A program made the position numbers and the translations under genes. 33,944 nucleotides of DNA, taken from the NCBI GenBank assembly GCA_026395475.1, contig JAPLYQ010000142.1:1-33944 (forward strand), given 5' to 3'. Numbering within the stretch: position 1 is the first letter of the stretch; each line of letters begins with the position of its first letter. Under the pieces are notes generated by a model, which made no database searches, had not been told where the DNA came from, and saw only the letters and a list, made by a program, of their open reading frames with translations. Positions 1 to 7,970 of this stretch are shown piece after piece. This DNA comes from Candidatus Roizmanbacteria bacterium. GTDB lineage: Bacteria > Patescibacteriota > Microgenomatia > UBA1406 > GWC2-37-13.

Positions 1-88
1 CAAACAATGAATATATTGGCACATTTGGCCTATTATCAAATTTTGGGCAAGCCGTAAAATCAACTGTACCTTTAGAATTACTATCCAT
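1..88 (-). CDS. 5' end of a divergent minus-strand ORF, truncated by the window edge (MDSNSKGTVDFTACPKFDNRPNVPIYSLF...)
   Basis: Reverse complement of 1..88 is open from an ATG (complement of CAT at 86-88) to the window edge; divergent from the terminase operon. Confidence 0.4.
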   Translation of the reverse strand, partial: MDSNSKGTVDFTACPKFDNRPNVPIYSLF

Positions 89-122
89 ACAAATTCCCTA
101 ACTAATAACTGTGAAATATTAA

Positions 123-152
123 TTGCCTTAAGGCACGTCTATACCTTATAAT
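123..152 (+). promoter_or_regulatory. Putative promoter upstream of the terminase genes, overlapping a 12-bp perfect palindrome
   Basis: TTGCCT (123-128), 18-nt spacer, TATAAT (147-152). Palindrome TGCCTTAAGGCA at 124-135. The -35 is only a partial consensus match. Confidence 0.4.
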
Positions 153-186
153 ATAGCATACCTGAATAACTTACTCAATATGCAAT

Positions 187-849
187 ATGAATCAAAATTC
201 TGATGAAAATCAACAACTTAATGTTGACAAAATCGAAAGGAACAAATTTATACTTGCCCTTAATGAAAGTGCGGTAGAAAGTCGCTTACAAAAGGTGTTA
301 GGAGTTAACCCAAAAATCTGGAATGACCTAAAAGATCAAGGAATACTTCCCCGAACTGGAACTTACGGTGAGTTTTTAACTAAAGTATTTAACCATTATC
401 GCCAACAAAATGAGGTTGCACTTGCTAAAGTTAAATCTAAAGCGGAAGAAATGGCCGCAAAGCGTACTTACAGAAGTTCAGATACAGAAAGTGGACTTCC
501 CAGAGTTGTAGAAGCAGAGAAAATATCTAAAATACGTTTGGATTCTGCTCGTGAACGACAAATACACTTACAAAATCTACAAACAAGAAACGAATTAATT
601 AGTAAGAGTGAGTTATACACCCTAATAGCCCCAATGGTAGGTAATATGGTCAACATACTTCGCAGTGCAGCGGATGACGACCCAAAAGTACAACCTACAA
701 TTGATAAATGTTTTGCAAGTTTACATGAAGTTGGTCTTCAACTACTTGCGCAGGTTAACCGTGACAGCGATAGTTACGTTGAAGAAATGATGAACAACCC
801 AGTTGACTTAGATGATATTATCAATAACGCCCAATTGGAGATAGAATGA
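187..849 (+). CDS. Terminase small subunit, Nu1-like
   Basis: 220 aa ORF immediately before a GpA-like large terminase with ATGA overlap (846-849); general Nu1-like layout. Mainly positional. Confidence 0.55.
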   Translation: MNQNSDENQQLNVDKIERNKFILALNESAVESRLQKVLGVNPKIWNDLKDQGILPRTGTYGEFLTKVFNHYRQQNEVALAKVKSKAEEMAAKRTYRSSDTESGLPRVVEAEKISKIRLDSARERQIHLQNLQTRNELISKSELYTLIAPMVGNMVNILRSAADDDPKVQPTIDKCFASLHEVGLQLLAQVNRDSDSYVEEMMNNPVDLDDIINNAQLEIE

Positions 850-2816
850 GGCGTACACTTGAAAATATAAGCGAAAGAAGACTCGTTGGAGAGTTATTTA
901 ACTTATTTCAACCTCCTATACGTATAAGTACAATGGACTGGGCAAGGAAATACCGTAACATAACCAGTAAGGAAACTAGTTTTGGTATAGGACAGTTCGA
1001 CCCAATGTTAACTCCCTACATGGAATATGTATATGAGTGCTTAGATAATCCCTATATTCCAACTATAATTTCACAAAAAAGTGCACGTATAGCTTGGACA
1101 GAAACGATAAACAACTACCGAGGCAAGAAAATACACACAAATCCAAGCCCAATGTTACTTGGATTTGCTACAGGAGCGGCTTGTAAGAACTTTGGGAAGA
1201 TAAAATGGGCTAATTTCCTTGCCAACATACCAGTTCTTAAAAATATAGTTAATGCAGGTGTAGCAAAGAACAAACAAAGCTTTTTCGAGTACGATTTTCC
1301 TAATGGAAGTTTACGTTTAGTTACATTGGGTAGTATTAGTTCACAGAAAAGTGATAATTTTCCTTACATTGAGATTGAAGAGCCTGATGATGCGCCAAAT
1401 GATGTAAGCGGGCAAGGAGATACTCTTGCTAACTTAAAGCAAAGACAAAAAACAGTTCCAACTACACTTAAAAAGTTAATTTTTGGAGGTACTCCAACAA
1501 ATAAGGACTTCAGTAGGGTTGAAGCTGCAATTAAAGCAAGTAATCAAATGGTCTTTAAAGCAGAATGTCATCACTGTAAAGAGTTAATTGCAATGGATGG
1601 AAACGCCTTCAATAACATACAGTACAGTGACTACCAAGACCGTAAAATACATGATATTTATGGTAAATGTGACCCTGAAACTGCAATGTTCATTTGCCCA
1701 AACTGTCAAGTTGAATGGACTTTTGAGCAAAAGAACTTAAATATAATTGCAGGCAAGAAGTTTGGATTTACAGATCACACTGGAACATTTAGTAAAGGAT
1801 GGCACGCTAAGAAACCTGAAATAACTGAAGCTTTTGGCTTCATATTTAGCGAGTTATTAAGTCCATTTCCTCCAAGTAACTTTGTAGAGTTAACAAAACT
1901 GAAAATACTTGCAGACTTAGACAAAGCACGTGGTAAAGAAGGTTTAATGAAGTCTTACTACAATAACAATCGTGGCGAACCTTACGCAAGTGGTTTCTCG
2001 GCGATGGAAGTAGAAGATATGGTTAAACTTCGTAGTAACTATCCGCAAGATGTAATTCCAATGGAAGGACTTGTACTTACAGCAGGGGTAGACGTACAAC
2101 ATAATAGGTTTGCTATTATTCTTCTTGCTTGGGGACGTAATGGTAATGTATACTTAATAACTTGGAAAGAGATTTTTGGTAATGTATTTAACCCGCAAGA
2201 CCCTGTGTGGGATGAATTAACTAACTTTTGCTTATCAAATATTGAGCATGTAACTGGAAAAACATTACCTATTAGTGCAGTAAGTATAGACTCAGGTGAT
2301 GGTAATACAGTTGAACTTGTTTACCGTTGGGTTAACCAAATGAACTTACGCCTTGAGTTTAATGGTAATGTACGCGCAACTAAAGGGGTAAAGGAACTTA
2401 AATTCAGTCATGATGACGTATATAAAGAACCTGCAATACCTGACCCAGTTTCATATAAACAAGTTAGGCGTTCTCTAGCTGAACGTATGGGTGTTACCTT
2501 GTATCAACTTGGAGCGCATAGAGCGCATGATGAAGTATTAAGAAGAATATCTCTTAATACAGTTGAAGAAGCTACTCATGATGTATTCTACTTCAACGAA
2601 CAAAGTTATGGGGGTTTCGAGGAACAAATACTTTCTTGCAGAAAGTTAATTGACACGACTGGAAATACCCAGAAAGAAGTTTACCAGCTTGTAAGTGGTA
2701 AACGTAAGGAGGCTATGGATGGCTGTAAGAACGCCTTTCATGCTGCATACGCTATTGGAGTTAGAGAGTTTTCTAATGATCGTTGGAAAGCTATAGAAGA
2801 TTATTTACTTAAGTAG
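846..2816 (+). CDS. Terminase large subunit, GpA (lambda) family
   Basis: 656 aa; SQKSARIAWTE (lambda-like deviant Walker A KSARVGYSK), YIEIEEPDDAP...GQGDTLANLKQR Walker B region, zinc ribbon CHHC...CPNC, GVDVQHNRF nuclease-type motif. Confidence 0.92.
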   Translation: MRRTLENISERRLVGELFNLFQPPIRISTMDWARKYRNITSKETSFGIGQFDPMLTPYMEYVYECLDNPYIPTIISQKSARIAWTETINNYRGKKIHTNPSPMLLGFATGAACKNFGKIKWANFLANIPVLKNIVNAGVAKNKQSFFEYDFPNGSLRLVTLGSISSQKSDNFPYIEIEEPDDAPNDVSGQGDTLANLKQRQKTVPTTLKKLIFGGTPTNKDFSRVEAAIKASNQMVFKAECHHCKELIAMDGNAFNNIQYSDYQDRKIHDIYGKCDPETAMFICPNCQVEWTFEQKNLNIIAGKKFGFTDHTGTFSKGWHAKKPEITEAFGFIFSELLSPFPPSNFVELTKLKILADLDKARGKEGLMKSYYNNNRGEPYASGFSAMEVEDMVKLRSNYPQDVIPMEGLVLTAGVDVQHNRFAIILLAWGRNGNVYLITWKEIFGNVFNPQDPVWDELTNFCLSNIEHVTGKTLPISAVSIDSGDGNTVELVYRWVNQMNLRLEFNGNVRATKGVKELKFSHDDVYKEPAIPDPVSYKQVRRSLAERMGVTLYQLGAHRAHDEVLRRISLNTVEEATHDVFYFNEQSYGGFEEQILSCRKLIDTTGNTQKEVYQLVSGKRKEAMDGCKNAFHAAYAIGVREFSNDRWKAIEDYLLK

Positions 2817-2824
2817 GAACTATT

Positions 2825-3253
2825 ATGTTACCGCAGGATTTTATAAAACAATTTGTTACCTGTTCACTTGTCCCCTATTGGAATGAGAATAAAGAACTTG
2901 CAATAGGGTATAATAATATTCTTAATGTAACAAGTGCAACTGTATGGCTAAAAGAACAAGCTGAAGCAGACTTAGATCAACGTATTAGACAAACTACAAT
3001 GTTATTACGTGCTAAATTATCTGTAGGACATATGTTAACTTTTAACCAAACTACTGCACTTGTTAGTTTATTTCTTGATATTGGTTATGAAAATATTCGC
3101 AAGACAAAGTTTATCGCCTATCTTGAAGCTAAGAACTGGGTAATGGTTACTTCGTCTTTTATGTTATTTAATAAAAACAGGCTTAATACAGTTAGCGTTA
3201 AGAAAACCGCAAGACGTAAAGCTGAACAAGTGTTATTTAATACTAAGGATTAA
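2825..3253 (+). CDS. GH24 (T4-type) lysozyme-like protein, predicted catalytically inactive
   Basis: 142 aa; SLVPYWNENKELAIGYNNI, QAEADLDQRI, LTFNQTTALVSLFLDIGYENIRKTKFIAYLEAKNW and RRKAEQVLF follow GH24 pattern (PY.D..G..TIG.GH; LT.NQ.DALVSF.FNIG...F..S.LL..LN; RR..E..LF). Catalytic E/D/T positions are V11/N20/A26. Confidence 0.6.
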   Translation: MLPQDFIKQFVTCSLVPYWNENKELAIGYNNILNVTSATVWLKEQAEADLDQRIRQTTMLLRAKLSVGHMLTFNQTTALVSLFLDIGYENIRKTKFIAYLEAKNWVMVTSSFMLFNKNRLNTVSVKKTARRKAEQVLFNTKD

Positions 3254-3255
3254 TT

Positions 3256-3546
3256 ATGTTATCTTTTGCTGAAGCTTCTGCACAATTAGCTACAATTAAT
3301 GCCGCAATAAGTGAATATTATGCTGGAACTCGTAGACGTTCTCTTATAGTTGGTGGGCACGAATTTAACCGGCAAGTAACTTATGCAGATATAAGTATCA
3401 CAGCCTTACTGCAAGAACGTACTCGTTTGCAAGCTATAGTTGATGCTTACTCTCCACCAGCACAAGTGCTATTTAAAGGGAATACAAGTTTTCCTTTACA
3501 AGTTACAAAGAAACCTACAAGCAACCGATTTAATGGAGGGTATTAA
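3256..3546 (+). CDS. Small head-completion protein, gpW-like by size and position
   Basis: 96 aa ORF directly before the portal; helical N-terminus and short basic/beta segment as in gpW-type proteins. Confidence 0.45.
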   Translation: MLSFAEASAQLATINAAISEYYAGTRRRSLIVGGHEFNRQVTYADISITALLQERTRLQAIVDAYSPPAQVLFKGNTSFPLQVTKKPTSNRFNGGY

Positions 3547-5060
3547 TGAACGGTAATATTATAGGAACTGATACTGATACAGGCATAGCGAATCAAGCTA
3601 CAAGCGTGTACGGAGCAAGTTGGAACGCCTTACATACCCCTGCGTATGATTCTGCAAGTATGGATTTTAAAAACAGTCAGCGTGAAGCTTATGTAGCTGA
3701 TGCAGACTTGCTTGCAATTAACGAATTATTACTAATTCAAAGCCGTAGTAGAAATGTAAGTAGAAATAATCCAATTGTAACTTCAGCAGAAGATAAATAT
3801 GTTGCAAAATTAGGCTCAATTAAAGTTAACTTTAAAAATCCTGATGGTACAGAACATAAATTAATGCAGGAACTTTGGGATGAATTTGCAGATGACCCGA
3901 ACTTAGATGGAAAAGGAAACTTATGTACTAATCAAGCTGTATGGAATCATGACCGCTTTCAAAGTGGAGAAGCTATCATACGAATGATTATTAAGCAAAA
4001 AGATAACTCTAATAGGATTCCTTTAAAGTTACAAAGCATAGAAAGTGAATATCTTGATGTTACCTACATGGGCTTCAGTGACCCTGAACTAAGCCAACTT
4101 CCTTTTGGAACTACCCGTTACGGTATTACTTTTGATGACTACAATAAACCAATTTTTTATAATTTCTGGTCAGACCGTCATTATGGTATTCGTAATGTAA
4201 ATACAACTCCTTGGCAACACGTCAAAGTTCCAGCAGAAGATGTTTGTCACATTTTTGAACGTAGAAGAAGTAATCAATGGCGTGGAACTCCAGTTGTATC
4301 GTCACTTTTGTCCACAATATACGAGATAACTGATTTAACTGATGCAACTGTAGCAAAACAACTTGCAGCAGCAGCTATAAGTTGGATAGTTGAGCAACCT
4401 GATGGTTCACCTCTGAATGCACCTGGAAGTATACGAACCGCAGGCAATACAATGCCAACTGACCTAGAGCGAAAGTTATTTTTTGTAGCTAATGGCGGAC
4501 AAGTACAATATACAAACCCTGGAGAGAAGTTTCAGTTAGTTCAAAGCTCAGATATTGGAAATAACTTAACAAGTTTACTAAAGCATCAGCTTCAAACCAT
4601 AGCTGCGGGGTACGGTATACCTTATTATATGTTAACTGGGGATACAGAAGGTTTGAATTTCTCTTCAATCCAAGGTATTCTTCTGGAGTTTCGTAATCGC
4701 TTAGAATATATCCATCATTATATTAACTTGCCTGATGGGCTTGATCGTATAGTTAAACGATTCACCGCTATCGCTAATATAATGTACCCAGAAACAGTAA
4801 CAGCAAAACCTAGTTACCAGTTTCCTAAAAATTACGGTGTTGATATGCTTAAGGATTATCAAGGTAATGTTCTTGGTATGCAAAGCGGGCAAACTACACT
4901 TAAACGTGTTATGGATGAAAACCATCTAACTGAAGAAGAAGTACTACAAGATCAAGCACTAAAAGAGAAGTTAGGGCTTGTAGGGTTAACTGACTTGCCT
5001 ACTAGTGCGAACATGACTCAAAATAACAACACACCTCAAAGAGATACTACAAGTAATTAA
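3546..5060 (+). CDS. Portal protein, lambda gpB family
   Basis: 504 aa; SRNVSRNNPIVTSAEDKYVAKLGS and QAVWNHDRFQSGEAIIRM...LKLQSIESEYLD are typical of lambda-type portals; correct position. Confidence 0.9.
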   Translation: MNGNIIGTDTDTGIANQATSVYGASWNALHTPAYDSASMDFKNSQREAYVADADLLAINELLLIQSRSRNVSRNNPIVTSAEDKYVAKLGSIKVNFKNPDGTEHKLMQELWDEFADDPNLDGKGNLCTNQAVWNHDRFQSGEAIIRMIIKQKDNSNRIPLKLQSIESEYLDVTYMGFSDPELSQLPFGTTRYGITFDDYNKPIFYNFWSDRHYGIRNVNTTPWQHVKVPAEDVCHIFERRRSNQWRGTPVVSSLLSTIYEITDLTDATVAKQLAAAAISWIVEQPDGSPLNAPGSIRTAGNTMPTDLERKLFFVANGGQVQYTNPGEKFQLVQSSDIGNNLTSLLKHQLQTIAAGYGIPYYMLTGDTEGLNFSSIQGILLEFRNRLEYIHHYINLPDGLDRIVKRFTAIANIMYPETVTAKPSYQFPKNYGVDMLKDYQGNVLGMQSGQTTLKRVMDENHLTEEEVLQDQALKEKLGLVGLTDLPTSANMTQNNNTPQRDTTSN

Positions 5061-5073
5061 TTACAAAGAAGTA

Positions 5074-5102
5074 TTGACATTGAGAAAAATAAAGCTTATA
5101 CT
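5074..5102 (+). promoter_or_regulatory. Sigma70-type promoter upstream of the protease/scaffold gene
   Basis: TTGACA (5074-5079), 17-nt spacer, TATACT (5097-5102), in a 92-nt intergenic gap. Confidence 0.65.
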
Positions 5103-5120
5103 TTCCAATAGGGTGAGAGA

Positions 5121-5142
5121 ACCTTAACTTATAAAATAAGGT
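5121..5142 (+). promoter_or_regulatory. Hairpin ACCTTA-N10-TAAGGT in the leader of the protease gene
   Basis: Perfect 6-bp inverted repeat; the 3' arm contains the AAGG that would act as Shine-Dalgarno for ATG 5153. Confidence 0.4.
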
Positions 5143-5152
5143 AACAAAAACA

Positions 5153-6505
5153 ATGGATTACAGGTTAATACTAGCTAGGTGTTTAAATGAACCTTTGAAT
5201 ATTGAGTATTCAAAACTAGATGTACTCACCAACGAAGTTTTTATCAAGATGATGGTTAACTCAGAGTTAATCGACCGTTCTCAACCTACGCCTGAAAGTA
5301 AAGTATCATCTGATTTGCATATTCCAGACAATACAGTTGTAATTCCTGTACATGGAAGCCTTGTTAATAAGAACGGTGCAGGAAGTTCTGGTATATCTAG
5401 TTATTCAAGCATTAGACGTCAAATCATAAGTGCAATAGATGAAGGCGCAAAGAATATTGTGTTTGATATTGCTTCTGGCGGTGGTGAAAGTGCAGGTAAC
5501 TTTGCTTTAACTGATTTAATCCACAGTTTGCCTTCAAAATACGGCATCACAACTTATGGTTTTACTGATTCTACTGCTGCAAGTGCGGCTTATGCAATCT
5601 TATCAGCTACACAAAATACATACGCAGTTGATACTGCCACAGTAGGCAGTATTGGAACTATAATGTCCCTAGTAGACGTTACTGAAGCTGACAAGAAAGC
5701 AGGAGTTTCTTACAAGATACTTCGTAGTAAGGACAACAAAGCTACATATAATCCGCATGAGAAAATATCTGCTAAAGTTATTTCTGATGCAACTACACTG
5801 TTAAAAGTGTGGGATGATAAATTTAACAATATTGTTAACAAGTACAGACCTATGTTAAGTTTGGAAACAATTACCTCTTTAGATGGTAAAACTGTTCCCG
5901 CACTTGAAGGGCAGAAAATTGGACTTGTAGATAATATTGTTAGTTCGATTGAAGATGTATTTGCAGTTATTAACTCTGGAAGTGCATCGACAAAAGCAAC
6001 AAAAATCGTAGATGCTATGTCTACAATATCTTCCATCACAACTATAGGTACAAATATGGCATTATCATTAGAGGAAGCCTTAAATAAAGTTGTAGACTTG
6101 CAATCCAAGTTAGACAGCGAAGTAGCTTCTAAGCAATTAGATATTAAACAGGCCGTTGCCGAGGATAGAACTCGCGGTTTGAAGATATTTGAAGCTAGAA
6201 GTGCTTTTGGAGTTTCAGAAAAGATGGCTCTTAACGCATACGCTAAAGGTTACTCTTTAGATATGGTTACAGAAATGTTTACTGAAATTAAAGCTAACCA
6301 AGACGCATCTACAGTAGTTAACACAACTAGTCCATCTCCAACTGGAGGTGTCGGAAGTGCTGACCAAATTTCAATCGCAAACATTTATGCTTTAGGAGCA
6401 AGCCAAGCTAAGACAGAAGATCGTGTAGCTGGTGGAGCTTTAAGCATGGACGATATACTCAAAGCAATGGGTGATATTGGCGCAGAACAACTTGGAGGTA
6501 ACTAA
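5153..6505 (+). CDS. Head maturation protease, S49/ClpP-like, with scaffold-like C-terminal region (lambda gpC/Nu3 arrangement)
   Basis: 450 aa; VIPVHGSLV, IVFDIASGGGESAGNF, STAASAAYAILSAT, TATVGSIGTIM motifs; coiled, Asp/Glu-rich C-terminus. Confidence 0.88.
   Translation: MDYRLILARCLNEPLNIEYSKLDVLTNEVFIKMMVNSELIDRSQPTPESKVSSDLHIPDNTVVIPVHGSLVNKNGAGSSGISSYSSIRRQIISAIDEGAKNIVFDIASGGGESAGNFALTDLIHSLPSKYGITTYGFTDSTAASAAYAILSATQNTYAVDTATVGSIGTIMSLVDVTEADKKAGVSYKILRSKDNKATYNPHEKISAKVISDATTLLKVWDDKFNNIVNKYRPMLSLETITSLDGKTVPALEGQKIGLVDNIVSSIEDVFAVINSGSASTKATKIVDAMSTISSITTIGTNMALSLEEALNKVVDLQSKLDSEVASKQLDIKQAVAEDRTRGLKIFEARSAFGVSEKMALNAYAKGYSLDMVTEMFTEIKANQDASTVVNTTSPSPTGGVGSADQISIANIYALGASQAKTEDRVAGGALSMDDILKAMGDIGAEQLGGN
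6056..6505 (+). CDS. Candidate internal in-frame start producing a scaffold (Nu3-like) protein
   Basis: ATG at 6056 (M302 of the protease ORF, MALSLEEALNKVVDLQSKLDSEV...), preceded by TAGGTA; falls at the protease-scaffold domain boundary as in lambda C/Nu3. Confidence 0.45.
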   Translation: MALSLEEALNKVVDLQSKLDSEVASKQLDIKQAVAEDRTRGLKIFEARSAFGVSEKMALNAYAKGYSLDMVTEMFTEIKANQDASTVVNTTSPSPTGGVGSADQISIANIYALGASQAKTEDRVAGGALSMDDILKAMGDIGAEQLGGN

Positions 6506-7944
6506 TGGGACAGATTATTAACAGTACAACAACTGTAGGTAATACTATCTATGTAAACCCTAATGCTGGCCCTACAGGTTTATCTCCTTTAGGTGGCGCA
6601 CAACGGTTTCCAGATAAACGCTACAGTTGGTTTAAACGCGACAACGCAACTTCAGATTATAAAACAAGACGTATTGTTCTTGCTGCTGGACAAGTATTGA
6701 AACGCGGAACTTGGCTACAATCAACTCCACAAGGTACTATGATTGCTCATGGTGCATTTTTACAAAACTCAACTGTTTTGTTAAGTGGTACTGGTATGTC
6801 TGCTGGAGATACTTTAAAAATTGGCAACATTACTTACACTGCTGCCCAATCTTTAACTCCACTTCAAGTTGCTCAAGCATGGCGAGCTTACAGTGTTAAC
6901 AATACTGAAGGGTATCCTGCTTCAAGTGCAGCTCAAAATACTGCCAGTTTAGCAGCTTTAGCACCTACTTTAGGTTCTTTTAGTGCATGGGTTCCTGGAT
7001 GGAACTATACTATTGACGAAAACTCAATACAGCAATATGCTCTAGGTACTCCTACAACAGGTACAGCAGGTTTAGCGGCCAATACTGTAGTTGGTATTGC
7101 CTTAATTGCCCAAAGTTCGAGTTATATATCTGCTGTAGGTGCTTTTGCTAACGCAGTATATACTGCTGCAAGTACAAGTACACTAACTGTTAATACTTTC
7201 TACGATAGTATTCCGGGTCAAGCAACTATTCAAGCAACTGGTTCTTTAACTTCTACACAAACCGCAGTTATTGGTGGTATTACCTTTACTGCTGCTGTAG
7301 GCGGTGCAACTGCTGCACAAGTGTTATCAGCTATTTCCTTGATTCCCTCTGGAGCATTATCAACTGCCTCAACTTTAACCAATGGTTTAGTTACTGTTAC
7401 TGCAAGTACAGGTGCAGTTACCTTAAATGCAACTAGCGCTTCTTTGGGTACTTTAACTGGTACAAATGCTGGTTGGACTTTCCAAATTGGTTTTGGTAGT
7501 TCTGTACTTACAGCTATCTCTACTCCAGTTAATAGTACAAATGGTATTTTGTCTGCTTCAGGTAATTTAACTTTTAACGTAGGTCAATCTAACACTGTTG
7601 CTACGGTTGCAGGTTTATTACTTATGGATACTAACGCTAGTACAGGTGCAGTTACTACTCAAATGTTTATTGATGGCGACTTCTGGGCTGAAGGTATACA
7701 GTGGGATAATCACCCATTACCTTCAACTGTAAACGTACCAATCCCAGGTGGTGCAGGTTATACAGGGCAAAACAACGGTTATGACTATGTAGTCAATGGT
7801 GATGGTACTGTAACTGCATGTACTCCTTACTGGACTGGCGTTAACACTTTATTAGATGCACAGAAATTTCTTGAGAACACCGCAGGTAATACTTTCTTTA
7901 CTTTGGGTTCTTGGCAATCGAAAGCTGGCGAAATCGAACCTTAA
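6505..7944 (+). CDS. Head decoration-like protein with inserted beta-rich modules
   Basis: 479 aa between protease/scaffold and major capsid; N-terminal YKTRRIVLAAGQVLKRGTWL and C-terminal VAGLLLMDTNASTGAVTTQMFIDGDFW resemble gpD-type proteins; the middle holds modules such as GMSAGDTLKIGNITYTA and TQTAVIGGITFTAAVGGATAAQVLSAI. Confidence 0.65.
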   Translation: MGQIINSTTTVGNTIYVNPNAGPTGLSPLGGAQRFPDKRYSWFKRDNATSDYKTRRIVLAAGQVLKRGTWLQSTPQGTMIAHGAFLQNSTVLLSGTGMSAGDTLKIGNITYTAAQSLTPLQVAQAWRAYSVNNTEGYPASSAAQNTASLAALAPTLGSFSAWVPGWNYTIDENSIQQYALGTPTTGTAGLAANTVVGIALIAQSSSYISAVGAFANAVYTAASTSTLTVNTFYDSIPGQATIQATGSLTSTQTAVIGGITFTAAVGGATAAQVLSAISLIPSGALSTASTLTNGLVTVTASTGAVTLNATSASLGTLTGTNAGWTFQIGFGSSVLTAISTPVNSTNGILSASGNLTFNVGQSNTVATVAGLLLMDTNASTGAVTTQMFIDGDFWAEGIQWDNHPLPSTVNVPIPGGAGYTGQNNGYDYVVNGDGTVTACTPYWTGVNTLLDAQKFLENTAGNTFFTLGSWQSKAGEIEP

Positions 7945-7970
7945 TATTAACTTAAATAGGACTTATACTT

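Noticed and set aside
468-656. Short antisense and alternate-frame ORFs (also 4701-4925, 5710-6108, 6711-6899, 11473-11673, 11905-12111, 13167-13379, 17416-17685, 17880-18161, 18300-18488, 21821-22003, 24914-25240, 25077-25298, 26194-26430, 28375-28629)
   Set aside because: All lie within well-supported CDSs, with no recognisable domain or independent expression signal.
846-2816. TerL with degenerate Walker A/B as a defective terminase
   Set aside because: Lambda gpA itself has a deviant Walker A (KSARVGYSK), and the Walker B EE in place of DE is conservative; no reason to call it defective.
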